DNA from: JAIXWP01 sp965247015
GTDB taxonomy: Bacteria; Bacteroidota; Bacteroidia; Flavobacteriales_D; Sanyastnellaceae
Length of the DNA: 64,000 bases
Direction: 5' to 3'
Assembly (NCBI GenBank): GCA_965247015.1
Contig: CBDFGG010000004.1
Location: 186,001 to 250,000, forward strand
The notes beneath the pieces were generated by a model. That model searched no databases. It saw only the letters and a list, made by a program, of their open reading frames with translations, and had not been told where the DNA came from. The position numbers and the translations under genes are program-made. Positions 23,842 to 31,320 of the stretch are shown here, piece by piece. Numbering within the stretch: the first letter of the stretch is position 1; every line of letters begins with the position of its first letter.

Positions 23842-24990
23842 ATGAGCAATAAATTACATCGAAGAAAATTTTTGACCCGTGTATCGCTCGCGTTGTCTTC
23901 CGCTGTGGCTGCACCATTCATTGGTGCATTGCGTGCGGCTGACCCACAATCTAAAGAAGAAGAACTACCGATGAATCCAATAAAATCTACTCGCCCATTG
24001 GGCTTCACTTGGGAAACACAAGATCCATTTCTTTTCTGCGTACACCATGAAGATGCATTCCCGAAAGGAAATGCAATGATGGGTACCACTACCCCACTTA
24101 CTGGTCGTCATCTCGGTGATGATTTTATTATCAAAGATGGATTCAGAATGTATCATGGTAAAGTCGTTCCTGGTTTTCCTGGACACCCGCACCGTGGTTT
24201 TGAAACCATCACTGTTGTGCGCAAAGGATTGGTAGATCACGCCGATAGTCTTGGAGCTGCTGGTCGCTATGGAAATGGTGACGTGCAGTGGATGACCGCA
24301 GGAAAAGGAGTGCAACACTCTGAAATGTTTCCGTTGCTCAGCGAAACAGAAGAAAACCCGATGGAGTTGTTCCAAATTTGGATCAACCTTCCTGCAAAAG
24401 ATAAAATGGTAGAGCCGCATTTTACAATGCTTTGGCGCGATGCCATTCCACATTACAAGCATACCGACAGCAATGGCAAATCAACGAATGTTGAAGTGAT
24501 CGCGGGAGTGCTTGGAGATAAAGTCGCTGCTTCACCTCCCCCCAATTCTTGGGCGGCGAATCCAGCAAATGAAGTAGCCGTTTGGAATATTAAAATGGAA
24601 CCAGGCGCTACATGGACACTTCCTGCAGCATCAAAAGGAATCAACCGTTCCATTTATTTCTACGAAGGAAAAGAATTACAAGTAGGAGATCAAAAGCTGA
24701 CCAATTATAGCGCAGCTGAAATGATCGGAGATATCGATGTGGAATTGATTGCAGGCAATGAAGAAGTCAGTATTCTATTACTTCAAGGAAGACCAATCGG
24801 AGAAATTGTAATGCAATATGGTCCGTTTGTAATGAACACAAAACAAGAAATCCAACAAGCATTCGAAGATTATCACGCCACACAATTTGGCGGCTGGCCA
24901 TGGCCGAAGTTTGATCAAGTGCACGACCGCTCCAACCTCCGCTTCGCCATCCACGCCGATGGAAGAGAAGAAAGAAAAGAGACACTTTAA
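23842..24990 (+). CDS. Pirin-family bicupin with Tat-type signal
   Basis: A 382-residue pirin. The N-terminus carries a twin-arginine motif (HRRKFLTRVSLAL) and hydrophobic stretch ending ALRAAD, so export folded to the periplasm is predicted. The pirin N domain has the metal-ligand pattern HPHRGFET and GVQHSEMF with two His pairs and Glu; a second cupin follows. Known pirins are cytosolic (quercetinase activity or transcription cofactor). An exported, metal-loaded form would need the Tat route. The gene lies 29 bp after dnaE. A TGACAAA heptamer array begins 2 bp after its stop. Confidence 0.87.
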   Translation: MSNKLHRRKFLTRVSLALSSAVAAPFIGALRAADPQSKEEELPMNPIKSTRPLGFTWETQDPFLFCVHHEDAFPKGNAMMGTTTPLTGRHLGDDFIIKDGFRMYHGKVVPGFPGHPHRGFETITVVRKGLVDHADSLGAAGRYGNGDVQWMTAGKGVQHSEMFPLLSETEENPMELFQIWINLPAKDKMVEPHFTMLWRDAIPHYKHTDSNGKSTNVEVIAGVLGDKVAASPPPNSWAANPANEVAVWNIKMEPGATWTLPAASKGINRSIYFYEGKELQVGDQKLTNYSAAEMIGDIDVELIAGNEEVSILLLQGRPIGEIVMQYGPFVMNTKQEIQQAFEDYHATQFGGWPWPKFDQVHDRSNLRFAIHADGREERKETL

Positions 24991-24992
24991 TC

Positions 24993-25076
24993 AATGACAA
25001 ACGACAAATGACAAATGACAAGTGACAAGGGACAAGTGACAAGGGACAAGGGACAAGTGACAAATGACAAATGACA
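24993..25076. repeat. TGACAAR heptamer array
   Basis: Twelve 7-bp units drawn from AATGACA, AACGACA, AGTGACA and AGGGACA, starting 2 bp after the pirin stop codon. Confidence 0.9.
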
Positions 25077-25083
25077 AATAAAT

Positions 25084-25165
25084 AATACAGCATGCGGAGC
25101 ATGCCTCTTGTAATAGCCCACTATGAAATGGGGGGAAAAGGGTTTGGGGTTTGGAGAAAAATTTC
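25084..25165. other. Spacer between two heptamer arrays
   Basis: No gene is seen. Contains the palindrome GCATGC-GGA-GCATGC near 25090 and a G-rich stretch near 25130-25155. Confidence 0.4.
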
Positions 25166-25256
25166 GAACCAAGAACTAAGAACCAAGAACCAAGAACTAA
25201 GAACCAAGAACTAAGAACCAAGAACTAAGAACCAAGAACAAAGAACCAAGAACTAA
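25166..25256. repeat. GAACYAA heptamer array
   Basis: Thirteen consecutive units, alternating mostly between GAACCAA and GAACTAA, with one GAACAAA. This is the complement family of TTCTTGG. It ends 60 bp before the dienelactone hydrolase start, so it would lie in or beside the promoter. Confidence 0.92.
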
Positions 25257-25315
25257 AAACAATTTTGACCTTTTTTCACTACTTCGTTCTCAACCGAAAC
25301 ATCGTTATTCGCGGT

Positions 25316-26110
25316 ATGAAAAAAATAACAATACTTCTTTCAGTGATGTTTTCGCTTTGCACATCACTCACCTCTATGGGCGCTATCAAAGGCGAGGAAG
25401 TTACCTACGAATTGCAAGGCGTAAAGATGAATGGTTATGTATCGTATGATGAATCATTGAAAGGTTCATTGCCTGTTGTTCTTGTTGTTCACGAATGGTG
25501 GGGTTGCAATCAATTTGCACGCGAACAAGCCGACAAAATCGCTGCTCTAGGATATTTCGCTGTAGCAGTAGATATGTATGGTGATTACAAAATGGCGAAC
25601 AATCCACAACAAGCAATGGCATTGTCTGGTGTTTTGTACAATGACGCTCAACTTGCATTTGACCGCATGACTGCTGCAGTTCAATACGTTTCTAAATATC
25701 CACAAGCGAATACAAAAAATGTATCTGCAATTGGATATTGCTTCGGAGGTTCAATGGTATTGAATGCTGCGAAAATGGGAATGGATTTGAAAGCTGCAGT
25801 AAGCTTCCACGGCGGACTTCAAGGTGTTCCTGCTCTAAAGGGAAAAACAAAAGCACAAGTACTAGTTTGTCATGGTGGTGCTGATCCTTTCGTACCACAA
25901 GCAGACGTAGATGCGTTTCGCAAAAACATGGACGAAACAGCAACAAGCTATGAGTTCAAAGTTTATGCAGATGCTACACACGCATTCACAAACCCTTATT
26001 CAACAGAAGCTGGTAAGCGCTTCGGATTGCCGATTGCTTACAACGAAAAAGCTTCTAATGACGCTTGGACTGACATGAAAGCTTTCTTCGCAAAGCACAT
26101 CACCAAATAA
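25316..26110 (+). CDS. Exported dienelactone hydrolase-family protein
   Basis: A 264-residue alpha/beta hydrolase. A signal peptide (MKKITILLSVMFSLCTSL region) precedes the DLH fold. The nucleophile is Cys in IGYCFGG, the acid is Asp in HGGADPFVP and the base is His in DATHAFTNP, the Cys-Asp-His triad characteristic of DLH proteins. VVLVVHEWWGCN near residue 50 is also diagnostic. It probably hydrolyses a lactone or ester in the periplasm. The ATG at 25316 is preferred because it starts the signal peptide. Followed by a strong terminator (26132-26162). Confidence 0.9.
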   Translation: MKKITILLSVMFSLCTSLTSMGAIKGEEVTYELQGVKMNGYVSYDESLKGSLPVVLVVHEWWGCNQFAREQADKIAALGYFAVAVDMYGDYKMANNPQQAMALSGVLYNDAQLAFDRMTAAVQYVSKYPQANTKNVSAIGYCFGGSMVLNAAKMGMDLKAAVSFHGGLQGVPALKGKTKAQVLVCHGGADPFVPQADVDAFRKNMDETATSYEFKVYADATHAFTNPYSTEAGKRFGLPIAYNEKASNDAWTDMKAFFAKHITK

Positions 26111-26131
26111 GATCAACAAAAGATCAAAACC

Positions 26132-26162
26132 AAAAAAGCACGAGTATCACTCGTGCTTTTTT
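26132..26162 (+). terminator. Intrinsic terminator after the dienelactone hydrolase
   Basis: AAAAAAGCACGAGT pairs with ACTCGTGCTTTTTT around the loop ATC. A/T flanks on both sides could make it bidirectional. Confidence 0.88.
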
Positions 26163-26238
26163 TTACTCCCAAACCCCAACACCAAACTCCCAACTCGTCA
26201 ACTCTTCGTATCTTGCACTAATAACACTTAGTCTTGAC

Positions 26239-27351
26239 ATGACGCGTATATCCTACTTAATACTATTCACTCTCGCTTCTCTCCTTACTAAAACTACATT
26301 CGCACAGAAATATGCGATGCATATGCGCGACTCTATTGAGATTCGTAGCAGTGCATGGCAAGACACCATCACTTGTCAAATGCTCACTCCCATCGGCTTT
26401 GATCGCGATGCCGGCTCTCAAACTTTTCCATTAATTATTTTATTAGACCAACAAAACGAATTCACATTCGAATACAACCTGAGCACTATCGACATCCTCT
26501 GCATGCATCAGCAAGTGCCTCAGAGTGTCGTCATCGGTGTGCCGTTTTCAATTCAGGATCGCTGGTACCTCACGTCATTTGACAAAAGAAAAAATGAAAC
26601 ATTGAGCGGGCTGGATAAAACAGAAAAACTCTTGTTTGAAGAGATTATCCCCACCATGCGAAGACAGTACAACACCAATGGTCCGATATTACTCATCGGT
26701 CATTCACGTACTGCATATTTCGCCAATGTAATGATGACACGACATCCAAAAGAATTGGCTGCTGTGGGCGCTTTCAGCGGATTTTTCTCCAAAGAATTTT
26801 CTGCATACGATATGGCAAAAGCAGTGAGCGAAGCACCAGCGCGGGTACCCATGATTGGTGCTAATTTGAATCTCTGGACTGGAAAATATTGTCACCACTA
26901 TTACTCAGCAGGAACATCTATCGAAGAAGATAATTACCTCACTGATTACAGTGTGTATTATGTTTTAACGGATACGCTTTTAAAATCTAGAAATAATTTT
27001 TCGCACTTCTTGGTCGGTGTGCAACACACCCATATGACATCATACGTCATATCACTTCAGAGTATGCTGATTGATTATTTCGGTGAATACAGTAAGATTC
27101 TCTCGCACTGGCTCTATGAAAAATGTAATATTCTGAGTGGAGATAAAGTGGTCGAAACGCTGCGCAAAGATTTTGAAGACCTCAATTTCCGCTACGGCAG
27201 CACGATCATTCCAAACCCAGTCCACATCTTCTCCATCGCCAGTCACTACTACAATGATGAAGAATTAGAAGTGTGTAATCAAATCTTAGATTTCGGTCGC
27301 GAATACTACCCCATGGACCCCGACATGGCCCCGTGGTTCAATGACAAATGA
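26239..27351 (+). CDS. Exported alpha/beta hydrolase, esterase D-like
   Basis: A 370-residue secreted or periplasmic protein. A signal peptide ends near TTFAQ. An alpha/beta fold has the nucleophile elbow ILLIGHSRTAYF (GxSxxA, where most have GxSxxG) and a likely His in VGVQHTHM. It resembles the putative esterase D/ferri-siderophore esterase family. The last two codons and the stop (TGACAAATGA) are supplied by a TGACAAA heptamer array starting at 27340, so the C-terminus ends abruptly (PWFNDK) and may have been altered by repeat invasion. The stretch after residue 300 looks helical and is of unknown role. Confidence 0.8.
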   Translation: MTRISYLILFTLASLLTKTTFAQKYAMHMRDSIEIRSSAWQDTITCQMLTPIGFDRDAGSQTFPLIILLDQQNEFTFEYNLSTIDILCMHQQVPQSVVIGVPFSIQDRWYLTSFDKRKNETLSGLDKTEKLLFEEIIPTMRRQYNTNGPILLIGHSRTAYFANVMMTRHPKELAAVGAFSGFFSKEFSAYDMAKAVSEAPARVPMIGANLNLWTGKYCHHYYSAGTSIEEDNYLTDYSVYYVLTDTLLKSRNNFSHFLVGVQHTHMTSYVISLQSMLIDYFGEYSKILSHWLYEKCNILSGDKVVETLRKDFEDLNFRYGSTIIPNPVHIFSIASHYYNDEELEVCNQILDFGREYYPMDPDMAPWFNDK

Positions 27352-27371
27352 CAAATTACAAATGACAAATA
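27340..27371. repeat. TGACAAA heptamer array providing a stop codon
   Basis: AATGACA, AATGACA, AATTACA, AATGACA. It begins inside the esterase-like gene; the in-frame TGA at 27349-27351 lies in the second unit. Confidence 0.85.
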
Positions 27372-27412
27372 ATCTCAGCTGCGCTGAGGAAATGGATATT
27401 TCGCTGTCGAGA

Positions 27413-27547
27413 AAACTAAGAACCAAGCGCCGCCCTGAGCGTTACGCAGCGGCAGCGAAGTTTAACGAAGGGAACCAAGAACTATGAACCAAGAACTAAG
27501 CACCAAGAACCAAGAACTAAGCACCAAGAACTAAGAACTAAGAACTC
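27413..27547. repeat. CTAAGAACCAAG heptamer array split by an element fragment
   Basis: GAACCAA-type units flank a 45-bp insert (27427-27471) that begins CGCCGCCCTGAGCG and ends CGAAGGG, resembling a right-half unit of the composite elements. The array runs up to the ferredoxin stop codon at 27548. Confidence 0.8.
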
Positions 27548-27898
27548 TTAAAGATGCATGAACTCTTTCTTGGCTAGCAACTGCTCTTTTGATTCGCGGT
27601 GGTCTGGATCATCCACACAGCAGTCTACAGGACATACCGCAGCGCATTGAGGCTCGTCGTGGAAACCTACGCACTCGGTGCATTTATCAGTAACGATGTA
27701 ATATACATCCATGCTCACAGGAGTATTGTTGCCGTCTGAATCTACTTCGATGCTCTGGTTCAAAGGATTGATAATCCCACGCAAACCCGTTCCATCAGAA
27801 TACTTCCATTCCGCTCCACCTTCGTAAATGGCATGATTTGGACACTCAGGCTCGCAAGCCCCGCAATTGATGCATTCGTCTGTAATCATAATCGCCAT
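27548..27898 (-). CDS. 2[4Fe-4S] ferredoxin
   Basis: A 116-residue dicluster ferredoxin. The first cluster motif is CINCGACEPECP (residues about 9-20). The second is split by a loop, CTECVGFHDEPQCAAVCPVDCC (about 73-95), as in Allochromatium/AzoFd-type 8Fe ferredoxins with a long inter-cluster insertion. A low-potential electron carrier in the cytosol. It has an unusually good Shine-Dalgarno (GGAGGAAATAG before ATG) and an exact -7 box at 27942-27949. Divergent from the LuxC-like gene. Confidence 0.93.
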   Translation of the reverse strand: MAIMITDECINCGACEPECPNHAIYEGGAEWKYSDGTGLRGIINPLNQSIEVDSDGNNTPVSMDVYYIVTDKCTECVGFHDEPQCAAVCPVDCCVDDPDHRESKEQLLAKKEFMHL

Positions 27899-27930
27899 AT
27901 CTATTTCCTCCGTTGTTTTGAGTGATGTAC

Positions 27931-27938
27931 TAATTTCG
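27931..27938 (+). promoter_or_regulatory. -7-like TAATTTCG for the LuxC gene
   Basis: Differs from TAnnTTTG at one base; 28 bp before the ATG at 27967. Overlaps the region of the opposite ferredoxin promoter. Confidence 0.45.
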
Positions 27939-27941
27939 CGG

Positions 27942-27949
27942 CAAAAGTA
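27942..27949 (-). promoter_or_regulatory. -7 box TACTTTTG for ferredoxin
   Basis: An exact TAnnTTTG match on the minus strand, 43 bp upstream of the ATG at 27898. Confidence 0.6.
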
Positions 27950-27966
27950 AGCATTGCTCGCAAATA

Positions 27967-29028
27967 ATGAAACAGGACTTAAAACAACGCATCTCTGCCT
28001 TTGTTCAACTAGGAAAGGTATTCGCTCAAATCTCTAAAGACATTGATTGGCCTGGGTTTGAATCAGGTCTCACGAAAGAAGAATGGGATGGTTTCAAGCA
28101 TCTCATCGACTCGGAATTCCAATACAATGGTTGGTTCACCCCTCAAAATGTCAGAAACGCCATCGAATCTTGGTCTCTAGCATTGACCGAAGAAAACCTT
28201 GAGAAATTCATTCAACCATACGCCAAGTCGCTCGAAAACAACCCTCAAAAATCTGTTGCAATTATTTGTGCTGGAAATATCCCAATGGTGGGCTGGCATG
28301 ATGTGATGTGTGCTCTTCTCTGCGGCCACAAAGCGATCATAAAGCTTTCTTCTGATGATAAGCACCTCATACCGGCAGCGCTCATTATACTCGCGAAATT
28401 CTGGCCTGAAATTGCAGAGCAATACAACTTTGCCATCGGCAAAATGGAAAACTTCCAAGCGGTCATTGCAACTGGAAGCAATAATACCTCGCGCTACTTT
28501 CACCAATATTTCGGAGAATATCCAAACATCATTCGCCAAAGCCGCACCAGCGTTGCGATACTGAACGGCAACGAATCGAAAGAACAATTAGCTGAACTCG
28601 GAAAAGATATCTTCGCCTACTTCGGCCTAGGATGCAGAAACATCACGAAATTATATGTTCCGAAAGGCTACGATCTCGACCGCTTCTTCGAAGCGGTATA
28701 CCCCTTCCACCCAATCGTAAATCATAACAAATACGCAAACAACTACGACTACATCAAAGCGATTTGGATGCTCAACCAAGACGAACTGATAGAGAATGGA
28801 TTTTTGATTTTAAAAGAAGACAAAAACCTTTCTGCACCAACGGGTAGCCTCTATTACGAATACTATGATAGCGAAGCTGAAATCAGAGCATTTCTTGCGG
28901 AAAAAAGCAATGAAATTCAGTGCATCGTGAGTTTAAATGATATCCCTTTTGGACAAACGCAATGTCCTATGCTTTGGGACTATGCCGATGGAGTGGACAC
29001 GATGAAATTCCTCTCAGAACTAGCTTAG
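27967..29028 (+). CDS. LuxC-like acyl-CoA/acyl-protein reductase
   Basis: A 353-residue aldehyde-dehydrogenase-fold reductase. Family features are the NADPH-binding segment (VAIICAGNIPMVGWHD), ATGSNNTSRYF and the catalytic Cys223 in GLGCRNITKL. LuxC makes long-chain aldehyde from activated fatty acid. No luciferase genes are present here, so another use such as pigment or lipid synthesis is inferred. It sits divergently from a 2[4Fe-4S] ferredoxin, with both promoters in 68 bp. The reaction class is confident, the pathway is not. Confidence 0.85.
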   Translation: MKQDLKQRISAFVQLGKVFAQISKDIDWPGFESGLTKEEWDGFKHLIDSEFQYNGWFTPQNVRNAIESWSLALTEENLEKFIQPYAKSLENNPQKSVAIICAGNIPMVGWHDVMCALLCGHKAIIKLSSDDKHLIPAALIILAKFWPEIAEQYNFAIGKMENFQAVIATGSNNTSRYFHQYFGEYPNIIRQSRTSVAILNGNESKEQLAELGKDIFAYFGLGCRNITKLYVPKGYDLDRFFEAVYPFHPIVNHNKYANNYDYIKAIWMLNQDELIENGFLILKEDKNLSAPTGSLYYEYYDSEAEIRAFLAEKSNEIQCIVSLNDIPFGQTQCPMLWDYADGVDTMKFLSELA

Positions 29029-29078
29029 AAAGGGAAGAATCGACTAAAAATAGCAGACTTCCTTTGGCCCGTGTACCC

Positions 29079-29086
29079 TATATTTG
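29079..29086 (+). promoter_or_regulatory. -7 box TATATTTG for the DUF4249 gene
   Basis: An exact TAnnTTTG match, 10 bp before ATG 29097 and 16 bp before ATG 29103. Confidence 0.62.
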
Positions 29087-29102
29087 CATCATACCGATGA
29101 TT

Positions 29103-30245
29103 ATGAAATATTTTTTCGCTTTTGCCGTTGTTGCGCTCCTTTTTGCGAGCTGTGAAACAGATGTAGAATTGAATGCTCCATACAAGAGCACTACTGTTGT
29201 GTACGGTCTTCTAGATCCTGTGCAGGATACGCAGTGGATTAAAATCAATCGTACATTTTTAGGTGACGGCAATAACCTTGATTACGCATTGGTAAGAGAC
29301 AGTTCAGAATACGATTTTTCTGAATTCAAAAGATTAGTAGTGGAAGAATATATCGATGGCAATAAAACCAACGAATGGCCTCTTCAAGAAAAAGAAATCA
29401 CCAACAAAAGCATCAACGGTATATTCTACGGCCCACTTCAAACGGTTTACTTCTTCCGTCCCGCTGGCCTCAATCAAAATGCTGAATATCGTTTAGTCAT
29501 CGACTTCTTCGATCGTGAAGATTGCGAAGCAACCACTCCTCTTGTACAGCCAAATGAAATCACATTCGTAAATATCACAGAAAGCCAAGGACTAACTATT
29601 GCAATGGCTACGAAGACAGGTGAAAATACATTTGAATTTAATACAACAGAACGCTCTTTCCGTCCTGATGATAGTGCGCCATTCTATGAAGTAGTCATTC
29701 GTTTTAACTACACGGAGAAAAAATATACCGACGCAACGCACACAACGCTCGTGTCTGAAACTCCAAAGCATGTCGACTACTTCTGTGGCTCATTCACTGA
29801 CGAAGATGTAAATCAAAGCGGCAGAATCCCTTACACCATTGATGGAGAGGCTTTCTTCAGCCTTCTTGGAAACACATTGACAAACGATCCAAGCATCGTA
29901 TATCAAATTGGAACCTACGACCCAACATTTACTCCAGCGCCAGAAACAGAATGTTTCGAAACGATTATTTACGCGGGCGGTCAAGAGCTTTATACTTACA
30001 TCCAAGTAAACACGCCTACCTCAAGTGTCGTTCAAGAACGTCCTACCTACAGCAACGTCAGCAATGGTATCGGACTATTCTCTTCTCGCAGTACAAAAGC
30101 AATTAGAGATATTCCTTTGACGAATACACAAGGCAATCCTAGCACCGGAAATGTGCTTGCCTTGAGATTCAGCCAATACACAAGCATGTTCAATTTCTGC
30201 GACCCAGGAAATTCAAGTGCAGGCGTTATTAGCTCTTGCGAATAA
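29103..30245 (+). CDS. DUF4249-family lipoprotein
   Basis: A 380-residue lipoprotein. The signal peptide ends in lipobox LFASC. The mature start (ETDVELNAPYKSTTVVYGLLDP, then WIKINRTFLG) is the typical opening of DUF4249 proteins of Bacteroidota. These usually sit beside TonB-dependent receptors; none is in this window. An alternative ATG at 29097 adds two residues. Its stop lies 28 bp before the next gene, a T9SS-sorted protein, so the two may act together at the outer membrane. Confidence 0.85.
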   Translation: MKYFFAFAVVALLFASCETDVELNAPYKSTTVVYGLLDPVQDTQWIKINRTFLGDGNNLDYALVRDSSEYDFSEFKRLVVEEYIDGNKTNEWPLQEKEITNKSINGIFYGPLQTVYFFRPAGLNQNAEYRLVIDFFDREDCEATTPLVQPNEITFVNITESQGLTIAMATKTGENTFEFNTTERSFRPDDSAPFYEVVIRFNYTEKKYTDATHTTLVSETPKHVDYFCGSFTDEDVNQSGRIPYTIDGEAFFSLLGNTLTNDPSIVYQIGTYDPTFTPAPETECFETIIYAGGQELYTYIQVNTPTSSVVQERPTYSNVSNGIGLFSSRSTKAIRDIPLTNTQGNPSTGNVLALRFSQYTSMFNFCDPGNSSAGVISSCE

Positions 30246-30248
30246 TTG

Positions 30249-30256
30249 TATCTTCG
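30249..30256 (+). promoter_or_regulatory. -7-like TATCTTCG
   Basis: One mismatch to TAnnTTTG; 17 bp before the ATG at 30274. Confidence 0.45.
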
Positions 30257-30273
30257 CCAAAACCCTTGGCCGA

Positions 30274-31320
30274 ATGAAATACATTTTACTCGTTACTGCT
30301 TCTCTCTTATCCTTTCATGTAAGCACTGCACAAGTGCAGATTACTAGCGCTGATTTACCCGACGCTGGAGATTTGCTCATTCAAGTCAATAATACGCTCA
30401 ATGCGGACATTGATCTCGAAGCCACAGGTGCAAACTATAATTGGGATTTCAATGACTTTCTAACGCCACTGGGTAGCACGAACACAGACTGTATCGATAT
30501 TTCGTCTACGCCACTTACCTACCAACTATTTTTCAATAATCCTTTTGATCCTGAACATGACAGCGACTACGCTAATGGACAAGATCAGGTAGACCTGGGG
30601 ATGGTGACCGCAGAAGATGCCTACATCTATTTCCAAAACAGATCCGATCGATTTGCTCAAACCGGACTCGCTGCAACTCTCAACGGTATTCCTATCGGAG
30701 CGCAAGCAAACCCAGTAGACGTTATCTACGAATTACCCATCGACTTTGGTGATCAAAGCACGAGCTTCTCTGCATTAGAACTCGAAGTACCAACACTCGG
30801 TGCTTATTTCGGCGAACAAACAAGAACAAATTCTGTCGATGGATATGGTACGCTCAGCATCTACGGTGAAACATTTGATGTCATCCGCGTTCGCTCTGAA
30901 ATCACGGCTGTTGACTCTGTATATATTGAGTTCGTTGGATCAGGGTTCAATATCGAAAGACCACTCACTGTAGAATACAAATGGCTTTCACCCCTTCATA
31001 AAGTACCCGTTCTTCAAATCACAACACAAGCAGGTATTGTTTCTGGTGTTCAAACCATCGACCTCCTCGCTTCTGTTCAAGAGAATGAATTATCGAAGTG
31101 GACGGTCTTCCCTAATCCTGCGAATGATGTAATTCAATTTGCTGGAAACTTTAAGCCAAACACCACATTAAAAGTGATCGATAGCTTGGGCAGAACAGTT
31201 CTCGAAAACGCACCATTGCTCAATAAACAACTGGATTGTTCTTCTTGGAAAACTGGAGTTTATTTCGTGACGCTTACCAACGGCAATAGCTCTTCTACTC
31301 AGAAGATCATCATTCAGTAG
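30274..31320 (+). CDS. Secreted protein with T9SS sorting domain
   Basis: A 348-residue exported protein. A signal peptide (MKYILLVTASLLSFHVSTA) precedes an all-beta region of unknown function (residues about 20-270), and a type A T9SS C-terminal domain (about 275-348, VFPNPANDVIQF, GVYFVTLTNG, IIIQ end). No catalytic motif is recognised. It directly follows the DUF4249 lipoprotein gene. Its 3' end overlaps the convergent sbcC gene by 11 bp. Confidence 0.85.
   Translation: MKYILLVTASLLSFHVSTAQVQITSADLPDAGDLLIQVNNTLNADIDLEATGANYNWDFNDFLTPLGSTNTDCIDISSTPLTYQLFFNNPFDPEHDSDYANGQDQVDLGMVTAEDAYIYFQNRSDRFAQTGLAATLNGIPIGAQANPVDVIYELPIDFGDQSTSFSALELEVPTLGAYFGEQTRTNSVDGYGTLSIYGETFDVIRVRSEITAVDSVYIEFVGSGFNIERPLTVEYKWLSPLHKVPVLQITTQAGIVSGVQTIDLLASVQENELSKWTVFPNPANDVIQFAGNFKPNTTLKVIDSLGRTVLENAPLLNKQLDCSSWKTGVYFVTLTNGNSSSTQKIIIQ

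Noticed and set aside
25166..25256. Possible CRISPR array at the heptamer tracts
   Set aside because: The units are 7 bp and directly adjacent, with no spacers and no cas genes.
27967..29028. Part of a bioluminescence (lux) operon
   Set aside because: No luxA, luxB, luxD or luxE homologues are nearby; LuxC-like enzymes occur widely without light emission.
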